A stretch of 64,000 nt of DNA from assembly GCF_003336225.1 (NCBI RefSeq), contig NZ_QPID01000002.1, forward strand, positions 496,001 through 560,000. Reading direction: 5' to 3'. How positions within the stretch are numbered: the stretch's first letter is position 1; every line of letters begins with the position of its first letter. The notes below the pieces were generated by a model. That model did no database searches and was not told the origin of the DNA. It was given only the letters and a program-made list of their open reading frames with translations. The translations under genes and the position numbers were made by a program. Shown one piece after another: positions 33,073 through 43,003 of the stretch. The DNA is from Corallincola holothuriorum (GTDB lineage: Bacteria; Pseudomonadota; Gammaproteobacteria; Enterobacterales; Neiellaceae).

Positions 33073-35700
33073 ATGTATATGACCAGTGCCGCTCTTCGAG
33101 AAGCGTTTCTCGAATTCTTCAGAACGAAAGGGCATCAGCTTGTTGCCAGTAGCTCACTTGTGCCGCACGACGATCCAACGCTGCTGTTTACCAACGCAGG
33201 TATGAACCAATTTAAGGATGCATTTCTTGGCAAAGAGCAGCGCAGCTACACCCGTGCCGCCTCATCACAGCGTTGTGTTCGCGCCGGCGGTAAGCACAAT
33301 GATTTGGAAAATGTAGGTTACACCGCTCGCCACCATACTTTCTTCGAAATGTTGGGTAACTTTAGTTTTGGTGATTATTTCAAGCGCGACGCGATTTGTT
33401 TTGCTTGGGAGTTTCTCACCGATACGTTGAAACTGCCTAAAGAACGTTTGTTAGTTACCATTTACGAAACTGACGACGAGGCATTTGAACTCTGGGCTAA
33501 TGAGATTGGCGTTCCTGCGGACCGCATTGTGCGTATAGGAGACAAGTCCGCTGATAAGAAGTTTGAATCAGACAACTTCTGGCAAATGGGTGATACCGGC
33601 CCATGTGGCCCTTGCACCGAGATCTTTTACGACCACGGTGAACATATCTGGGGAGGACCTCCCGGTTCACCAGAAGAAGATGGCGATCGCTTCATCGAGA
33701 TCTGGAATGTTGTTTTCATGCAGTTTAATCGCCAATCAGACGGCACTATGGAACCGTTACCTAATCCATCGGTGGATACCGGCATGGGGTTGGAGCGGAT
33801 TGCCGCGATACTGCAGGGAGTGCATTCAAACTACGAGATCGACATTTTTCAAACCCTGATCAAGCATGCTGCTCAGATTATCGGTACGACAGATTTAGAA
33901 GATAAATCGTTGCGGGTGATTGCCGACCATATCCGTTCATGTTCTTTCTTGATCGCCGATGGCGTGATGCCCTCCAATGAAGGTCGGGGTTATGTTTTAC
34001 GTCGTATTATCCGCCGAGCGGTGCGCCATGGACATAAACTGGGGGCGACGGGTGTGTTCTTCCACCGTTTAGTCCCGGTACTCGCAAACGAGATGGGCGC
34101 GGCGTTTGATGAACTGAATAGTCAGTTGCCTATTATCGAAAAAGTGTTGAAGGTAGAGGAAGAGCAATTTGCTCGCACTCTGGACCGTGGATTACAGATC
34201 TTGGATGATGAGCTAGCAGCGCTGCAGGGTGATGTGGTGCCTGGCGAGTTGGTTTTCAAACTATACGATACCTACGGTTTCCCTGCTGATTTAACGGCAG
34301 ATATTGCCCGTGAACGCTCGTTGACCATAGACCAAGCTGGGTTTGATGTTGAGATGGCGGCACAGCGTAAACGTGCACAATCAGCGAGTAACTTTGATAA
34401 AGATTATAACGCCGACCTAAATATCAGTCATTGCACGGAATTTGTCGGCTACGACAATCTGACTATGAACTCAAAAGTGATAGAGATACTGACGAAAGCT
34501 GGCGAGTCAGTCAAAAAATTGAAGGCCGGAGAAGAGGGTATTGTCATTTTGGATAACACCCCTTTCTACGGTGAAAGTGGTGGTCAAAAGGGCGATATCG
34601 GTTCGCTGCGGATGAACGATGGCGCATTTGCTGTGACTGATACGCAGAAGTCGAGTAAAGCTATTGTTCATAATGGTTATGTTGAATTTGGTGAGATATA
34701 CGTTGGCGAAGAGTTAACCGCTGACGTCGATGAGCGTCATCGAAAAACAACCGCACTTAACCACTCTGCTACTCACCTATTGCATGCTGCTTTACGCCAA
34801 GTGTTAGGTGAGCATGTTCAGCAGAAAGGCTCACTGGTTGGGCCGGAACGCCTGCGTTTTGATTTTAGCCATTTTGAAAGTCTGAGCATGGGTACTCTTC
34901 GCCAAATAGAACACCTCGTTAATCAACAGATAAGACGGAATAACCCGGTGACGACGCAGTTGATGAATCTCGATGAAGCGAAGAGCGCTGGCGCAATGGC
35001 ACTGTTCGGCGAGAAGTACGACGACGATGTACGTGTCGTTGGTATGGGTGAGTTTTCCACCGAACTCTGTGGTGGTACACACGTTGAGCGAACCGGCGAT
35101 ATCGGCTTTTTCAAAATCACTACAGAGGCTGGGATTGCAGCTGGGGTGCGGCGAATTGAGGCGGTTACCGGACAGGCCGCGATTGACATGATGCATGCTA
35201 TCGGCAAGCAGATGGAAGAGATGAGCACATTGGTTAAGGGTGATAACCATTCTATCGCTGATCGTGTTCGTCAGACCGTCGATCGTATGCGCTCACTGGA
35301 AAAAGAGGTTGAGCAACTCAAAGCTGAGCTTGCCAAACATAAAGGCGCAAGCTTGACCGATGAGACGATTGATATCAATGGTGTCAAAGTGCTTGTCAGC
35401 CAGTTAGATGGAGCAGACCCTAAGAGCTTACGCGGTATGGTGGATGACCTTAAAAACCGTCTTGGTTCTGGTGTTGTTGTATTAGGTGTTCCGGGCGACG
35501 GTAAGGTGAGCTTGATTGTTGGGGTTACAAAAGATCTGACTGGTAAAGTGAAAGCTGGTGAACTGGTGAATATGGTCGCACAGCAGGTCGGCGGTAAAGG
35601 TGGTGGACGTCCAGATATGGCGCAGGCTGGTGGTAGCGATGCGGCAGCTTTACCTGCTGCCTTAGCGTCCGTGAGCCCTTGGCTGACTGAACGACTCTAG
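33073..35700 (+). CDS. alaS: alanine-tRNA ligase
   Basis: Class II synthetase that charges tRNA-Ala and edits mischarged Ser and Gly. The 875-residue protein has catalytic motifs ([34 protein letters not shown] and the motif 3 glycine-rich region). The editing domain has zinc-site residues in [11 protein letters not shown] and CGGTH, and the C-terminal C-Ala domain is glycine-rich ([15 protein letters not shown]). Two ATGs (33073 and 33079) are possible; the first fits the spacing from GGGAT better. lysC follows at 17 bases. Confidence 0.97.
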   Translation: MYMTSAALREAFLEFFRTKGHQLVASSSLVPHDDPTLLFTNAGMNQFKDAFLGKEQRSYTRAASSQRCVRAGGKHNDLENVGYTARHHTFFEMLGNFSFGDYFKRDAICFAWEFLTDTLKLPKERLLVTIYETDDEAFELWANEIGVPADRIVRIGDKSADKKFESDNFWQMGDTGPCGPCTEIFYDHGEHIWGGPPGSPEEDGDRFIEIWNVVFMQFNRQSDGTMEPLPNPSVDTGMGLERIAAILQGVHSNYEIDIFQTLIKHAAQIIGTTDLEDKSLRVIADHIRSCSFLIADGVMPSNEGRGYVLRRIIRRAVRHGHKLGATGVFFHRLVPVLANEMGAAFDELNSQLPIIEKVLKVEEEQFARTLDRGLQILDDELAALQGDVVPGELVFKLYDTYGFPADLTADIARERSLTIDQAGFDVEMAAQRKRAQSASNFDKDYNADLNISHCTEFVGYDNLTMNSKVIEILTKAGESVKKLKAGEEGIVILDNTPFYGESGGQKGDIGSLRMNDGAFAVTDTQKSSKAIVHNGYVEFGEIYVGEELTADVDERHRKTTALNHSATHLLHAALRQVLGEHVQQKGSLVGPERLRFDFSHFESLSMGTLRQIEHLVNQQIRRNNPVTTQLMNLDEAKSAGAMALFGEKYDDDVRVVGMGEFSTELCGGTHVERTGDIGFFKITTEAGIAAGVRRIEAVTGQAAIDMMHAIGKQMEEMSTLVKGDNHSIADRVRQTVDRMRSLEKEVEQLKAELAKHKGASLTDETIDINGVKVLVSQLDGADPKSLRGMVDDLKNRLGSGVVVLGVPGDGKVSLIVGVTKDLTGKVKAGELVNMVAQQVGGKGGGRPDMAQAGGSDAAALPAALASVSPWLTERL

Positions 35701-35717
35701 AGCAAGGAGCAATAAGC

Positions 35718-36944
35718 GTGGCACTGATAGTTCAAAAATTTGGTGGTACTTCGGTTGGTACTGTTGAACGCATCGAAGCTGTTGCGGAGCGCGTTGTGCG
35801 GCACCGTGCCGCCGGCGACGATGTCGTGGTGGTGGTCTCAGCTATGTCAGGTGAAACTAATCGCCTGTTAGGCTTAGCCAATGCGATTGATCCCGATGGC
35901 TCAGCTCGTGAGCTCGATGTTCTGGTTTCCACTGGCGAGCAGGTAACGATTGCCTTACTGGCAATGGCCTTGAATAAGCGTGGCTGTGCTGCGCAGTCTT
36001 TTACCGGAGATCAGGTTAAGATCTTAACTGACGACTCCCATAGCAAAGCACGCATTTTAGATGTTGAACATAGCTTACTTAATCAACGTCTTGGCGAAGG
36101 CGTTGTGCCTATCGTCGCAGGGTTCCAGGGCGTAGATGAGAATAACAACATCACCACCCTTGGCCGTGGCGGTTCAGATACCACGGCGGTGGCGATAGCC
36201 GCTGCAATAAAAGCTGATGAGTGCCAGATCTATACTGACGTGGATGGTGTATATACCACTGATCCGCGGGTTGAGCCTTCGGCACGTAAGATGAATACCA
36301 TTACCTTCGAAGAGATGCTGGAGATGGCAAGTCTGGGCGCCAAAGTGCTGCAGATCCGTTCAGTTGAATTCGCCGGTAAATACAATGTACCACTGCGCGT
36401 GCTGTCTAGCTTCGAAGAGGGGCAAGGCACGCTGATCACCTATGAGGGATTGAATATGGAGAAGCCGCTGGTATCGGGCATTGCGTTTAATCGTGATGAA
36501 GCACGGTTAACTATACTGGGGGTTCCTGATCAGCCAAATGTTGCTGCTTCAGTGCTCGCACCTATAGGCAAAGCGAATATCGATATTGATATGATCATTC
36601 AGAATGCGGTAGGTGATAACACAGCAGACTTTACTTTTACTGTACACCGGAACGATTTTGCACGCGCAAAGGCTATTTTAGACGAAACTTGTGCAAAGTT
36701 GGGAGCTAAAGGGGTGCAGGGCGACGATCATATCGCTAAAATCTCCGTGGTGGGTGTGGGCATGAAGAGCCACGCCGGTGTTGCTGTGACGATGTTTGAG
36801 TCGCTTGGCGATGAAGGAATTAATATTCAACAGATTTCGACATCAGAGATTAAGATCTCGGTGTTGGTTGAAGAAAAATATTTAGAACTGGCTGTGCGAA
36901 CCTTACATGCAGCCTTCAATCTGGATAAAGAACCGGTGCAGTAG
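35718..36944 (+). CDS. lysC: aspartate kinase
   Basis: Phosphorylates aspartate, the first step to lysine, threonine and methionine. The 408-residue GTG-started protein has the kinase signature VQKFGGTSVG, VVSAMSGETNRL, and TLGRGGSDTTAVA. Two ACT domains follow at the C-terminus (IGKANIDIDMIIQN and GINIQQISTSEIKISVLV). This short monofunctional type is unlike the fused E. coli ThrA/MetL and closer to the Pseudomonas/Bacillus class. Feedback inhibition by lysine and/or threonine is expected from the ACT domains. It appears cotranscribed with alaS. Confidence 0.94.
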   Translation: MALIVQKFGGTSVGTVERIEAVAERVVRHRAAGDDVVVVVSAMSGETNRLLGLANAIDPDGSARELDVLVSTGEQVTIALLAMALNKRGCAAQSFTGDQVKILTDDSHSKARILDVEHSLLNQRLGEGVVPIVAGFQGVDENNNITTLGRGGSDTTAVAIAAAIKADECQIYTDVDGVYTTDPRVEPSARKMNTITFEEMLEMASLGAKVLQIRSVEFAGKYNVPLRVLSSFEEGQGTLITYEGLNMEKPLVSGIAFNRDEARLTILGVPDQPNVAASVLAPIGKANIDIDMIIQNAVGDNTADFTFTVHRNDFARAKAILDETCAKLGAKGVQGDDHIAKISVVGVGMKSHAGVAVTMFESLGDEGINIQQISTSEIKISVLVEEKYLELAVRTLHAAFNLDKEPVQ

Positions 36945-37035
36945 TCAGTTACCGTTAAGAAAGTTTAAACTTTTACTAGCTAATCGTTGTCTATAAGCTA
37001 AGTTAATAATAATCCTGAGTTTTAAAGGCGCCCCA

Positions 37036-37073
37036 GAGTGGCCACTCAGAGTTTAAGGAATGAAGGAGCAAGC
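37036..37073 (+). promoter_or_regulatory. csrA leader with GGA motifs and a palindrome
   Basis: A perfect 12-base palindrome GAGTGG/CCACTC lies at 37036-37047. It is followed by AAGGAAT and GAAGGAGC, the second serving as the Shine-Dalgarno sequence. GGA motifs near the start are what CsrA binds, so autoregulation is plausible, as in E. coli. Confidence 0.4.
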
Positions 37074-37075
37074 GA

Positions 37076-37270
37076 ATGCTAATTTTAACTCGTCGAGTTG
37101 GTGAGACCCTGATGATTGGTGATGAAGTCACCGTGACGGTATTGGGTGTTAAAGGTAATCAGGTTCGTATCGGTGTGAATGCGCCGAAAGAGGTCTCTGT
37201 GCATCGCGAAGAGATTTATATGCGTATTCAGGCTGAGAAGGGTGATGATGAGGGTAATCAGAACTACTAG
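37076..37270 (+). CDS. csrA: carbon storage regulator CsrA
   Basis: Dimeric RNA-binding protein that represses or activates mRNAs carrying GGA motifs and so controls carbon flux, motility and biofilm. The 64-residue product has [18 protein letters not shown] at the N-terminus, and [16 protein letters not shown] with the key RNA-contact Arg44. It precedes tRNA-Ser and tRNA-Arg genes, as in E. coli (csrA-serV-argV). The upstream kinase BarA is also in this window. Confidence 0.97.
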   Translation: MLILTRRVGETLMIGDEVTVTVLGVKGNQVRIGVNAPKEVSVHREEIYMRIQAEKGDDEGNQNY

Positions 37271-37286
37271 CCTGTGAATAGATTAG

Positions 37287-37320
37287 ACAAAGCCGACTTC
37301 ATGTCGGCTTTGTTCGTTTT
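37287..37320 (+). terminator. intrinsic terminator after csrA
   Basis: An 11-base perfect stem ACAAAGCCGAC / GTCGGCTTTGT with a TTCAT loop (37287-37313), followed by TCGTTTT. Confidence 0.8.
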
Positions 37321-37396
37321 ATGGCAACAAAATGTTCGATTTTTGCACGTATAAGTGAAAACTCGATTGAAGTACCAAAAAGCTCCCAAAAAGTGT

Positions 37397-37424
37397 TTGA
37401 CATAAGCGCCAGTTTCATTAGAAT
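37397..37424 (+). promoter_or_regulatory. strong promoter for the tRNA operon
   Basis: Consensus TTGACA (37397-37402), a 16-base spacer and TAGAAT (37419-37424), followed by a GC-rich stretch (CAGCGCC). That discriminator is typical of stringently controlled stable-RNA promoters. The tRNA-Ser starts about 15 bases downstream. Confidence 0.75.
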
Positions 37425-37438
37425 TCAGCGCCACTAAA

Positions 37439-37531
37439 GGTGAGGTGGCCGAGTGGCCGAAGGCGCTCCCCTGCTAAGGGAGTATGGGGTTTGTAGCCCC
37501 ATCGAGGGTTCGAATCCCTCCCTCACCGCCA
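37439..37531 (+). tRNA. serV: tRNA-Ser (GCU)
   Basis: A 93-base class II tRNA. The acceptor stem GGTGAGG / CCTCACC is complete, with discriminator G and encoded CCA. The anticodon loop CTGCTAA gives anticodon GCT (reads AGC and AGU). A long variable arm (TATGGGGTTTGTAGCCCCATC) and GGTTCGAATCC T arm are present. The place after csrA matches E. coli serV. Confidence 0.96.
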
Positions 37532-37546
37532 TTAGTTTGATGTAAC

Positions 37547-37623
37547 GCGCTCGTAGCTCAACTGGATAGAGTACCTGGCTACGAACCAGGCGGTTGGAGG
37601 TTCGAGTCCTCCCGAGCGCGCCA
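37547..37623 (+). tRNA. tRNA-Arg (ACG), copy 1
   Basis: A 77-base tRNA with acceptor stem GCGCTCG / CGAGCGC, discriminator G and encoded CCA. The anticodon stem CCTGG / CCAGG encloses the loop CTACGAA, giving anticodon ACG (A34 becomes inosine and reads CGU, CGC and CGA). The T loop is GGTTCGAGTCC. It corresponds to the argV/Y/Z/Q cluster beside serV in E. coli. Confidence 0.96.
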
Positions 37624-37678
37624 TTAACTAAACAGTTTCAAAATTGATGTACTAGACTATGTCAATTGCACCGATTAC

Positions 37679-37755
37679 GCGCTCGTAGCTCAACTGGATA
37701 GAGTACCTGGCTACGAACCAGGCGGTTGGAGGTTCGAGTCCTCCCGAGCGCGCCA
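37679..37755 (+). tRNA. tRNA-Arg (ACG), copy 2
   Basis: Identical in sequence to the copy starting at 37547, with the same anticodon ACG and encoded CCA. The 55-base spacer between the copies is unrelated to the tRNA. The operon ends in a terminator 11 bases later. Confidence 0.96.
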
Positions 37756-37765
37756 TTATTCAGAG

Positions 37766-37793
37766 ATGCCCAACAGAGATGTTGGGCATTTTT
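37766..37793 (+). terminator. terminator of the tRNA operon
   Basis: A 10-base perfect stem ATGCCCAACA / TGTTGGGCAT with a GAGA loop (37766-37789), followed by TTTT. Confidence 0.88.
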
Positions 37794-38200
37794 GTATCTG
37801 GCTTATACCTTTCTTACAATGCCTTACCTATGAGTTTGTGGGCTAGAGTTATTATTTCGCTGATGAGCGTTATCTGTAGCGGTAGATGTTCTATCACCCT
37901 GAACAAATGTGCGTTTGCCCGCGGTTTTATCACTTGCTTGAAAGTTAACCATTTGCTTTTGATCCGCGTCATTCGTTTGAATGGCGAATGAGGCTAGCGT
38001 GGGTGCGAGAAATAGTGTCAAATGTGTCAGATAGCTTTTGCATAGAAAATTACAGTTTTGTGTGACTATTGCCCTGAAAACGGTATTTATGCGTGTAAAA
38101 GTGACTATCTATGCACATCTTGTTTGATTTTTACAATATGTCATGGTACTTCTAGGCAATATCGTCAGGAAACTGAAAATTAATTACAGGATGAGTTCTG
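37794..38200. other. 407-base gap between tRNA operon and oadG
   Basis: No convincing gene is visible. Short frames on both strands (about 37779-37991 plus and 37824-38021 minus) have no ribosome-binding site and no recognisable product. The AT-rich part from about 38040 presumably contains the oadGAB promoter, but I could not pick a confident -35/-10 pair. AGGATG precedes the oadG ATG. Confidence 0.5.
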
Positions 38201-38443
38201 ATGACTAGTATCAGCGAACTGTTACTGGAAGCAGCAGGTATCATGGCTGTTGGCATGATATTCGTATTTTTGTTCTTAAGCTTACTCGTGGTTGGCGTGA
38301 AGTTACTTGCGCGATTTGCCGGTGGGCCTGAACCTTTGACTGCGAATGCGACGCCGCCCCCCCAAACTACTGGGGTAAGCCCCGACGTTGTCGCGGCGAT
38401 CTCTGCTGCCGTGCACAAATACCGGAATACGACCAAGGACTAA
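38201..38443 (+). CDS. oadG: oxaloacetate decarboxylase gamma subunit
   Basis: Small membrane anchor and zinc-binding subunit of the Na+-pumping oxaloacetate decarboxylase, holding the alpha and beta subunits together. The 80-residue product has one membrane segment (about 10-37, [26 protein letters not shown]) and a Pro/Thr-rich link. The tail is [16 protein letters not shown], typical of OadG. It lies 16 bases before oadA. Confidence 0.92.
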   Translation: MTSISELLLEAAGIMAVGMIFVFLFLSLLVVGVKLLARFAGGPEPLTANATPPPQTTGVSPDVVAAISAAVHKYRNTTKD

Positions 38444-38459
38444 CAAGGAGCGATCCTGT

Positions 38460-40232
38460 ATGAAAAAGCCACTAGCCATCACTGATGTGGTGCTTCGTGA
38501 CGCCCACCAATCATTGCTTGCAACCCGTTTGCGTATTGAAGATATGCTGCCTATTGCTGAGAAGCTGGATAAGGTTGGGTATTGGTCAATAGAATCATGG
38601 GGCGGGGCTACTTTTGATGCCTGTATTCGTTTCCTTGGTGAAGATCCTTGGGAGCGCCTTCGTCTGTTGAAAAAGGCGATGCCAAACACTCGCCAGCAGA
38701 TGCTATTACGCGGGCAAAACCTATTGGGTTATCGTCATTACGCCGATGACGTGGTAGAGAAGTTTGTTGAGCGAGCTCATGCCAATGGTATGGATGTATT
38801 CCGTATCTTTGATGCGATGAACGATGTTCGTAACTTCCAAACGGCAGTGAAAGCGGCGGTGAAGGTCGGCGCACATGCTCAAGGTACCATCTCTTACACG
38901 ACTAGCCCTGTGCATACGTTAGATACTTGGCTTGATATGGGTAAGCGCCTTCAGGACCTAGGGTGTCATTCAATCTGTATTAAGGATATGGCGGGGTTAT
39001 TGAAGCCTTACGAGGCTGAAGAACTGATTGGCCGCTTGAAAGAAGAATTAGAACTGCCACTGGCGTTGCATTGCCATGCGACTACAGGACTGAGTGTCGC
39101 CACCCATATGAAGGCGATTGATGCTGGTATCGATATTCTCGATACGGCGATCTCTTCTATGAGTATGACTTATGGCCACAGCCCCACGGAAACCATTGTC
39201 TCCATTGTCGAAGGCACAGAGCGTGATACCGGCATCGATATTACAGGGCTGGAAGATATCGCCAGCTACTTCCGTGATGTAAGGAAGAAGTATGCCAAAT
39301 TCGAAGGCAGCCTGAAGGGGATTGATGCACGTATTCTTACAGCGCAAGTGCCTGGTGGCATGCTGACGAATATGGAAGGCCAGCTGAAAGAGCAGGGTGC
39401 TGCAGACAAGTTGGATGAAGTATTGAAAGAGATCCCACGTGTACGTGAAGATCTTGGCTTTATTCCATTGGTTACTCCAACTTCTCAGATTGTTGGCACG
39501 CAAGCAGTACTAAATGTACTGACGGGTGAGCGCTACAAGTCGATCGCTAAAGAAACCGCAGGTGTGCTTAAGGGAGAATATGGTGCGTCCCCAGCAGCGG
39601 TTAATGCAGACCTGCAAGCTCGCGTACTTGAAGGTGGCGAAGCCATTACTTGTCGTCCAGCGGATTTGATCGATGCTGAGATGGATAAGCTTTGCGTTGA
39701 ACTTGATGATGTTGCTCAGAAAGAAGCGATCTCTTTGGCAACAGACAAGATTGATGATGTGCTGACCTATGCACTGTTTCCTCAGATCGGTCTTAAGTTC
39801 CTTAAAAATCGTGGCAACCCAGATGCATTTGAACCGGCACCTGGTACCGAGCCAGAGCCTGCGCCTGTTGTTGCAGCCGCTAGTGGCCAGGCAGAAGCAT
39901 ACAGTGTTCGTGTAGATGGCAAGGTTTATCAGGTAGAAGTTGCGCCTGACGGTGCATTGACCAGTGTTGCGCCTGCAGCAGGTGGCGCACCTGCTGCTGC
40001 CCCTGCGCCAGCAAGCAGTACTTTTTCTTTGCCCGCGCCATTGGCAGGTAACATTTTCAAAGTGAATGTTAGTGTTGGGCAGCAGGTCAACGAAGGCGAT
40101 GTCGTGATTATTTTGGAAGCGATGAAGATGGAAACAGAAGTCAGAGCTTCACAAAGCGGCACTGTGACCGTGCTGAACGTTAAAGAGGGCGACTCTGTTG
40201 CCGTTGGTGATGCGCTACTTGGTCTGGGTTAA
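38460..40232 (+). CDS. oadA: oxaloacetate decarboxylase alpha subunit (biotin-carrying)
   Basis: Carboxyltransferase subunit that moves CO2 from oxaloacetate to biotin. The 590-residue protein has a TIM-barrel domain (about 1-280) with [19 protein letters not shown] and [11 protein letters not shown], then a conserved PYC-like domain. An Ala/Pro-rich linker (about 490-525) leads to a biotinyl domain with EAMKMETEV, biotin on Lys556. The frame opens at 38388 inside oadG, but the ATG at 38460 follows AAGGAG and gives the family start. Confidence 0.96.
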   Translation: MKKPLAITDVVLRDAHQSLLATRLRIEDMLPIAEKLDKVGYWSIESWGGATFDACIRFLGEDPWERLRLLKKAMPNTRQQMLLRGQNLLGYRHYADDVVEKFVERAHANGMDVFRIFDAMNDVRNFQTAVKAAVKVGAHAQGTISYTTSPVHTLDTWLDMGKRLQDLGCHSICIKDMAGLLKPYEAEELIGRLKEELELPLALHCHATTGLSVATHMKAIDAGIDILDTAISSMSMTYGHSPTETIVSIVEGTERDTGIDITGLEDIASYFRDVRKKYAKFEGSLKGIDARILTAQVPGGMLTNMEGQLKEQGAADKLDEVLKEIPRVREDLGFIPLVTPTSQIVGTQAVLNVLTGERYKSIAKETAGVLKGEYGASPAAVNADLQARVLEGGEAITCRPADLIDAEMDKLCVELDDVAQKEAISLATDKIDDVLTYALFPQIGLKFLKNRGNPDAFEPAPGTEPEPAPVVAAASGQAEAYSVRVDGKVYQVEVAPDGALTSVAPAAGGAPAAAPAPASSTFSLPAPLAGNIFKVNVSVGQQVNEGDVVIILEAMKMETEVRASQSGTVTVLNVKEGDSVAVGDALLGLG

Positions 40233-40244
40233 TAGGGACACTGA

Positions 40245-41375
40245 ATGGAAGGTTTAACTATCCTATGGCGAGACACCGGTCTCGCCAATTTTACGCCGGG
40301 CCAAATAGTGATGCTGTTGGTTGGCTGTCTGTTGTTGTATCTGGCGATCGTTCGTAAGTTTGAGCCCTTGCTGCTCGTGCCTATTGGCTTCGGTTGTGTG
40401 CTAGCCAATATTCCGATGGCTGGCTTTACTGAGCCCGGTGGACTGCTTTATTACATCTTTGAAGTGGGTGTGAAAACGGGCATCTTTCCACTGCTTATTT
40501 TTATGGGCGTAGGTGCGTTAACCGATTTCGGCTCTTTGATTGCTAACCCTAAGACCTTGTTCCTAGGGGCTGCTGCGCAGTTTGGTATTTTTGCCACCTT
40601 GTTTGGGGCGATTGCTCTCAATATGGTGCCAGGATTTGAATTTTCGCTGGCGGATGCTGCAGCTATTTCGATTATTGGTGGAGCGGATGGTCCAACGGCT
40701 ATTTTTGTTGCCAGCCGGTTAGCGCCTGATCTACTTGGCGCCATTGCTGTTGCTGCATACTCCTATATGGCGTTGGTACCCATTATTCAGCCGCCAATTA
40801 TGAAAGCCCTGACGACGGAAGATGAACGTAATGTGGCGATGGAGCAGTTGCGTCCGGTTAGCCGCAAAGAGAAAATCTTCTTCCCACTGATCGTGTTGTT
40901 GATGGCCATCCTATTTTTGCCAGCGGCGACTCCACTTGTGGGTATGTTCTGTCTCGGTAATCTGATGCGCGAGTCTGGTGTGGTAGAGCGTCTATCTAAG
41001 GCCGCACAGAATGAGATCATTAATATCGTTACGATCTTGCTGGGATTAGCCGTGGGCTCGAAATTGTCGGCGGATAAGTTCCTGACTGTGGAAACTCTGG
41101 GTATTTTGGCGCTGGGTGCGGTGGCGTTTTCTATTGGTACGGCTTCAGGCGTGTTGATGGGTAAATTGATGCACCGTTTATCCGGGGGCAAGGTCAACCC
41201 ATTGATCGGCGCTGCTGGTGTATCTGCAGTCCCTATGGCCGCTCGTGTGGTGAATAAAGTTGGTTTACAAGCTAATCCCCATAACTTCTTGCTGATGCAT
41301 GCCATGGGGCCAAATGTGGCTGGTGTACTTGGTTCAGCTGTTGCGGCTGGTGTTTTACTTGCGCTAGTTCAATAA
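40245..41375 (+). CDS. oadB: oxaloacetate decarboxylase beta subunit (Na+ pump)
   Basis: Integral membrane subunit that decarboxylates carboxybiotin and pumps sodium outward. The 376-residue protein has about nine hydrophobic segments. It carries the conserved [11 protein letters not shown] motif, with the aspartate essential in Klebsiella OadB, and the C-terminal [26 protein letters not shown]. It completes the oadGAB operon and ends at a strong terminator. It links oxaloacetate breakdown to a sodium gradient, which is common in marine gammaproteobacteria. Confidence 0.96.
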   Translation: MEGLTILWRDTGLANFTPGQIVMLLVGCLLLYLAIVRKFEPLLLVPIGFGCVLANIPMAGFTEPGGLLYYIFEVGVKTGIFPLLIFMGVGALTDFGSLIANPKTLFLGAAAQFGIFATLFGAIALNMVPGFEFSLADAAAISIIGGADGPTAIFVASRLAPDLLGAIAVAAYSYMALVPIIQPPIMKALTTEDERNVAMEQLRPVSRKEKIFFPLIVLLMAILFLPAATPLVGMFCLGNLMRESGVVERLSKAAQNEIINIVTILLGLAVGSKLSADKFLTVETLGILALGAVAFSIGTASGVLMGKLMHRLSGGKVNPLIGAAGVSAVPMAARVVNKVGLQANPHNFLLMHAMGPNVAGVLGSAVAAGVLLALVQ

Positions 41376-41410
41376 GCGCTAGCTTCACCAGGTGGCTATG
41401 AGCCGCAGTT

Positions 41411-41440
41411 AAAAAAGCGAGCCTTTAGGCTCGCTTTTTT
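41411..41440. terminator. bidirectional terminator after oadB
   Basis: A 13-base perfect stem AAAAAAGCGAGCC / GGCTCGCTTTTTT with a TTTA loop (41411-41440). The long A and T runs allow it to serve both oadB and the convergent minus-strand unit. Its right end overlaps the stop codon of the small membrane protein gene at 41439. Confidence 0.88.
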
Positions 41441-41609
41441 ATGGTTTGGTCAGCCAAAGCATCAGGGTGAGGAACAGAAAGAGAATTGTCGAGCCTGTAG
41501 CAATATAGATAAACCCTTTCTTGCCCGCCTTAAGGGGAAGGTCATTGGCGCGTAAAAAAACAATCCATAGCAGGCATAGTATTATCGGGATTAAGAATAA
41601 ACGAGCCAT
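41439..41609 (-). CDS. small two-segment membrane protein, function unknown (56 residues)
   Basis: This short gene is not a family I recognise. It begins MARLFLIPIILCLLW after a strong AGGAGG ribosome-binding site with a 7-base spacer. It has hydrophobic segments at about residues 4-19 and 34-52, separated by a charged loop (LRANDLPLKAGKKG), and ends WLTKP. It lies 18 bases downstream of the symporter stop codon on the same strand and ends exactly at the bidirectional terminator, so it is probably the last gene of the symporter operon. A role as a small partner of the transporter is only a guess. Confidence 0.72.
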   Translation of the reverse strand: MARLFLIPIILCLLWIVFLRANDLPLKAGKKGFIYIATGSTILFLFLTLMLWLTKP

Positions 41610-41627
41610 CCATTTTCCTCCTGTCGC

Positions 41628-42896
41628 TTAATTAGCTTCATTAGTTGCCGATTGTTCGTTAATCGTCGTAGTGGGCTCATTGGTAACCAGCAAACCTTCA
41701 CGATAACCAATCACTCTAGCCACCATCATATCGCCAGTGACATTGGTTGCCGTACGCATCATATCAATGATGCGGTCAATTGCGGCGACAAAGGCGATCC
41801 CTTCTAATGGCAGACCGACGGCATTTAGGGTGACGGTAAGCATCACCATCGCGGTGCCGGGAACGCCGGCGGTGCCGATGGAAGCGAGTGTGGCTGTTGC
41901 CATGATGATGCCGTAGTCGATCCAGCCTAATGGTATACCGTAAATTTGAGCGATAAATATCGCTGCAATAGCAGGGTAAATACCACCACAGCCATCCATG
42001 TTGATAGTGGCTCCCATGGGCAGCACAAAACTGGCATATTGGCGGGACACACCTAATCCTTCAGTCACACAGCGAGTACTGACAGGGAGTGTGCCGTAAC
42101 TGCTGGCGCTGGCGTAGGCAACCAGTTGGGCAGGAAAGACCGCCTTGAAGAATTGGCGGATCGAAATCCCGCCAAACAGTTGTACTGCAGTGCCGTAAAC
42201 CAGCACGATATGAATCAAGCAGGCGATATAGATGGCAACAACGAATTTCGCCAGCGGTAATAGTGAGTCTAGGCCGAAGCTGCCAAGCATCCAGGCGATA
42301 AGGCCAAATACGCCATAGGGGGTTAAGGCCAACACCATTCGGGTGATCTGGTACATCACTTCTGCACCACTATGTAAAAAGCGCTTCACGGGTTCAGCTT
42401 TGTCACCCACTTGATTGATGGCCACTCCAACCAATACTGCAAAGAGCAGTACTTGCAGGATATTGCCTTCGGCCATGGCCGCGATAGGGTTCCGTGGCAC
42501 AACATCCACTAGTACCTGCGCAAATGGAGGAATATCCCGTTCTCGCACACTGCTCGCTGTTAGCGATAGCTCGGCACTGAAGTTCATCATACTGCCAATG
42601 AGTAGGCCAAGTGCGCTGGCGATCACTGCGGTTAACAAGAATAAGCCAACGGTTTTAATGCCTATTCGTCCGAGGCGGTTATCGTCACCTAGGGAGGTAA
42701 CCGCCATGACCAGAGAGCAAAAGACTAACGGTACAACCAGCATGCGAATGGCGTTGATAAATAGATCGCCGAGGGGTTTAAGCTGTACCGCAAACTCTGG
42801 TAGCAGTAAGCCAACGGTCGCACCCAGCACAAACCCTGCGAGTACCTTTTGCCAAAAGGGAATAGAACGGTAGACAGCGAGCGCAGGACTGGACAT
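41628..42896 (-). CDS. dicarboxylate/amino acid:cation symporter (SDF/DAACS family)
   Basis: Secondary transporter that takes up glutamate/aspartate or C4-dicarboxylates with Na+ or H+. The 422-residue protein has about eight membrane segments and two re-entrant hairpins, with serine-rich HP1 ASASSYGTLPVS and HP2 SIGTAGVPGTAMV. The NMDG motif lies in GATINMDGCGGIYPAI, and TRTATNVTGD is replaced here by RTATNVTGD. The exact substrate cannot be read from the sequence. It is convergent with oadB and is followed by a small membrane protein gene. Confidence 0.92.
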   Translation of the reverse strand: MSSPALAVYRSIPFWQKVLAGFVLGATVGLLLPEFAVQLKPLGDLFINAIRMLVVPLVFCSLVMAVTSLGDDNRLGRIGIKTVGLFLLTAVIASALGLLIGSMMNFSAELSLTASSVRERDIPPFAQVLVDVVPRNPIAAMAEGNILQVLLFAVLVGVAINQVGDKAEPVKRFLHSGAEVMYQITRMVLALTPYGVFGLIAWMLGSFGLDSLLPLAKFVVAIYIACLIHIVLVYGTAVQLFGGISIRQFFKAVFPAQLVAYASASSYGTLPVSTRCVTEGLGVSRQYASFVLPMGATINMDGCGGIYPAIAAIFIAQIYGIPLGWIDYGIIMATATLASIGTAGVPGTAMVMLTVTLNAVGLPLEGIAFVAAIDRIIDMMRTATNVTGDMMVARVIGYREGLLVTNEPTTTINEQSATNEAN

Positions 42897-43003
42897 AGTG
42901 ATCTCAAGTGAATTCAGTAGATAACTGGTTTATTCTAACCTGTTATTGAAATTGAACCTAAGCCCTAAGGCACTGCTCTTCCCTGAAGAGAAAAAGGAAG
43001 CTA

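Larger units (their letters stand above)
37547..37755 (+). repeat. direct repeat formed by the two tRNA-Arg genes
   Basis: The 77-base genes are identical and the identity extends a few bases each side (ACGC before, ATTA after). Such pairs can expand or shrink by unequal crossing-over; E. coli has four copies at the same place. Confidence 0.85.

Noticed and set aside
37779-38021. Short frames on both strands after the tRNA operon
   Set aside because: They mutually overlap, lack ribosome-binding sites and begin inside or next to the tRNA terminator.
40787-41305. 172-codon minus-strand frame inside oadB
   Set aside because: Antisense to a conserved membrane protein; no independent support.
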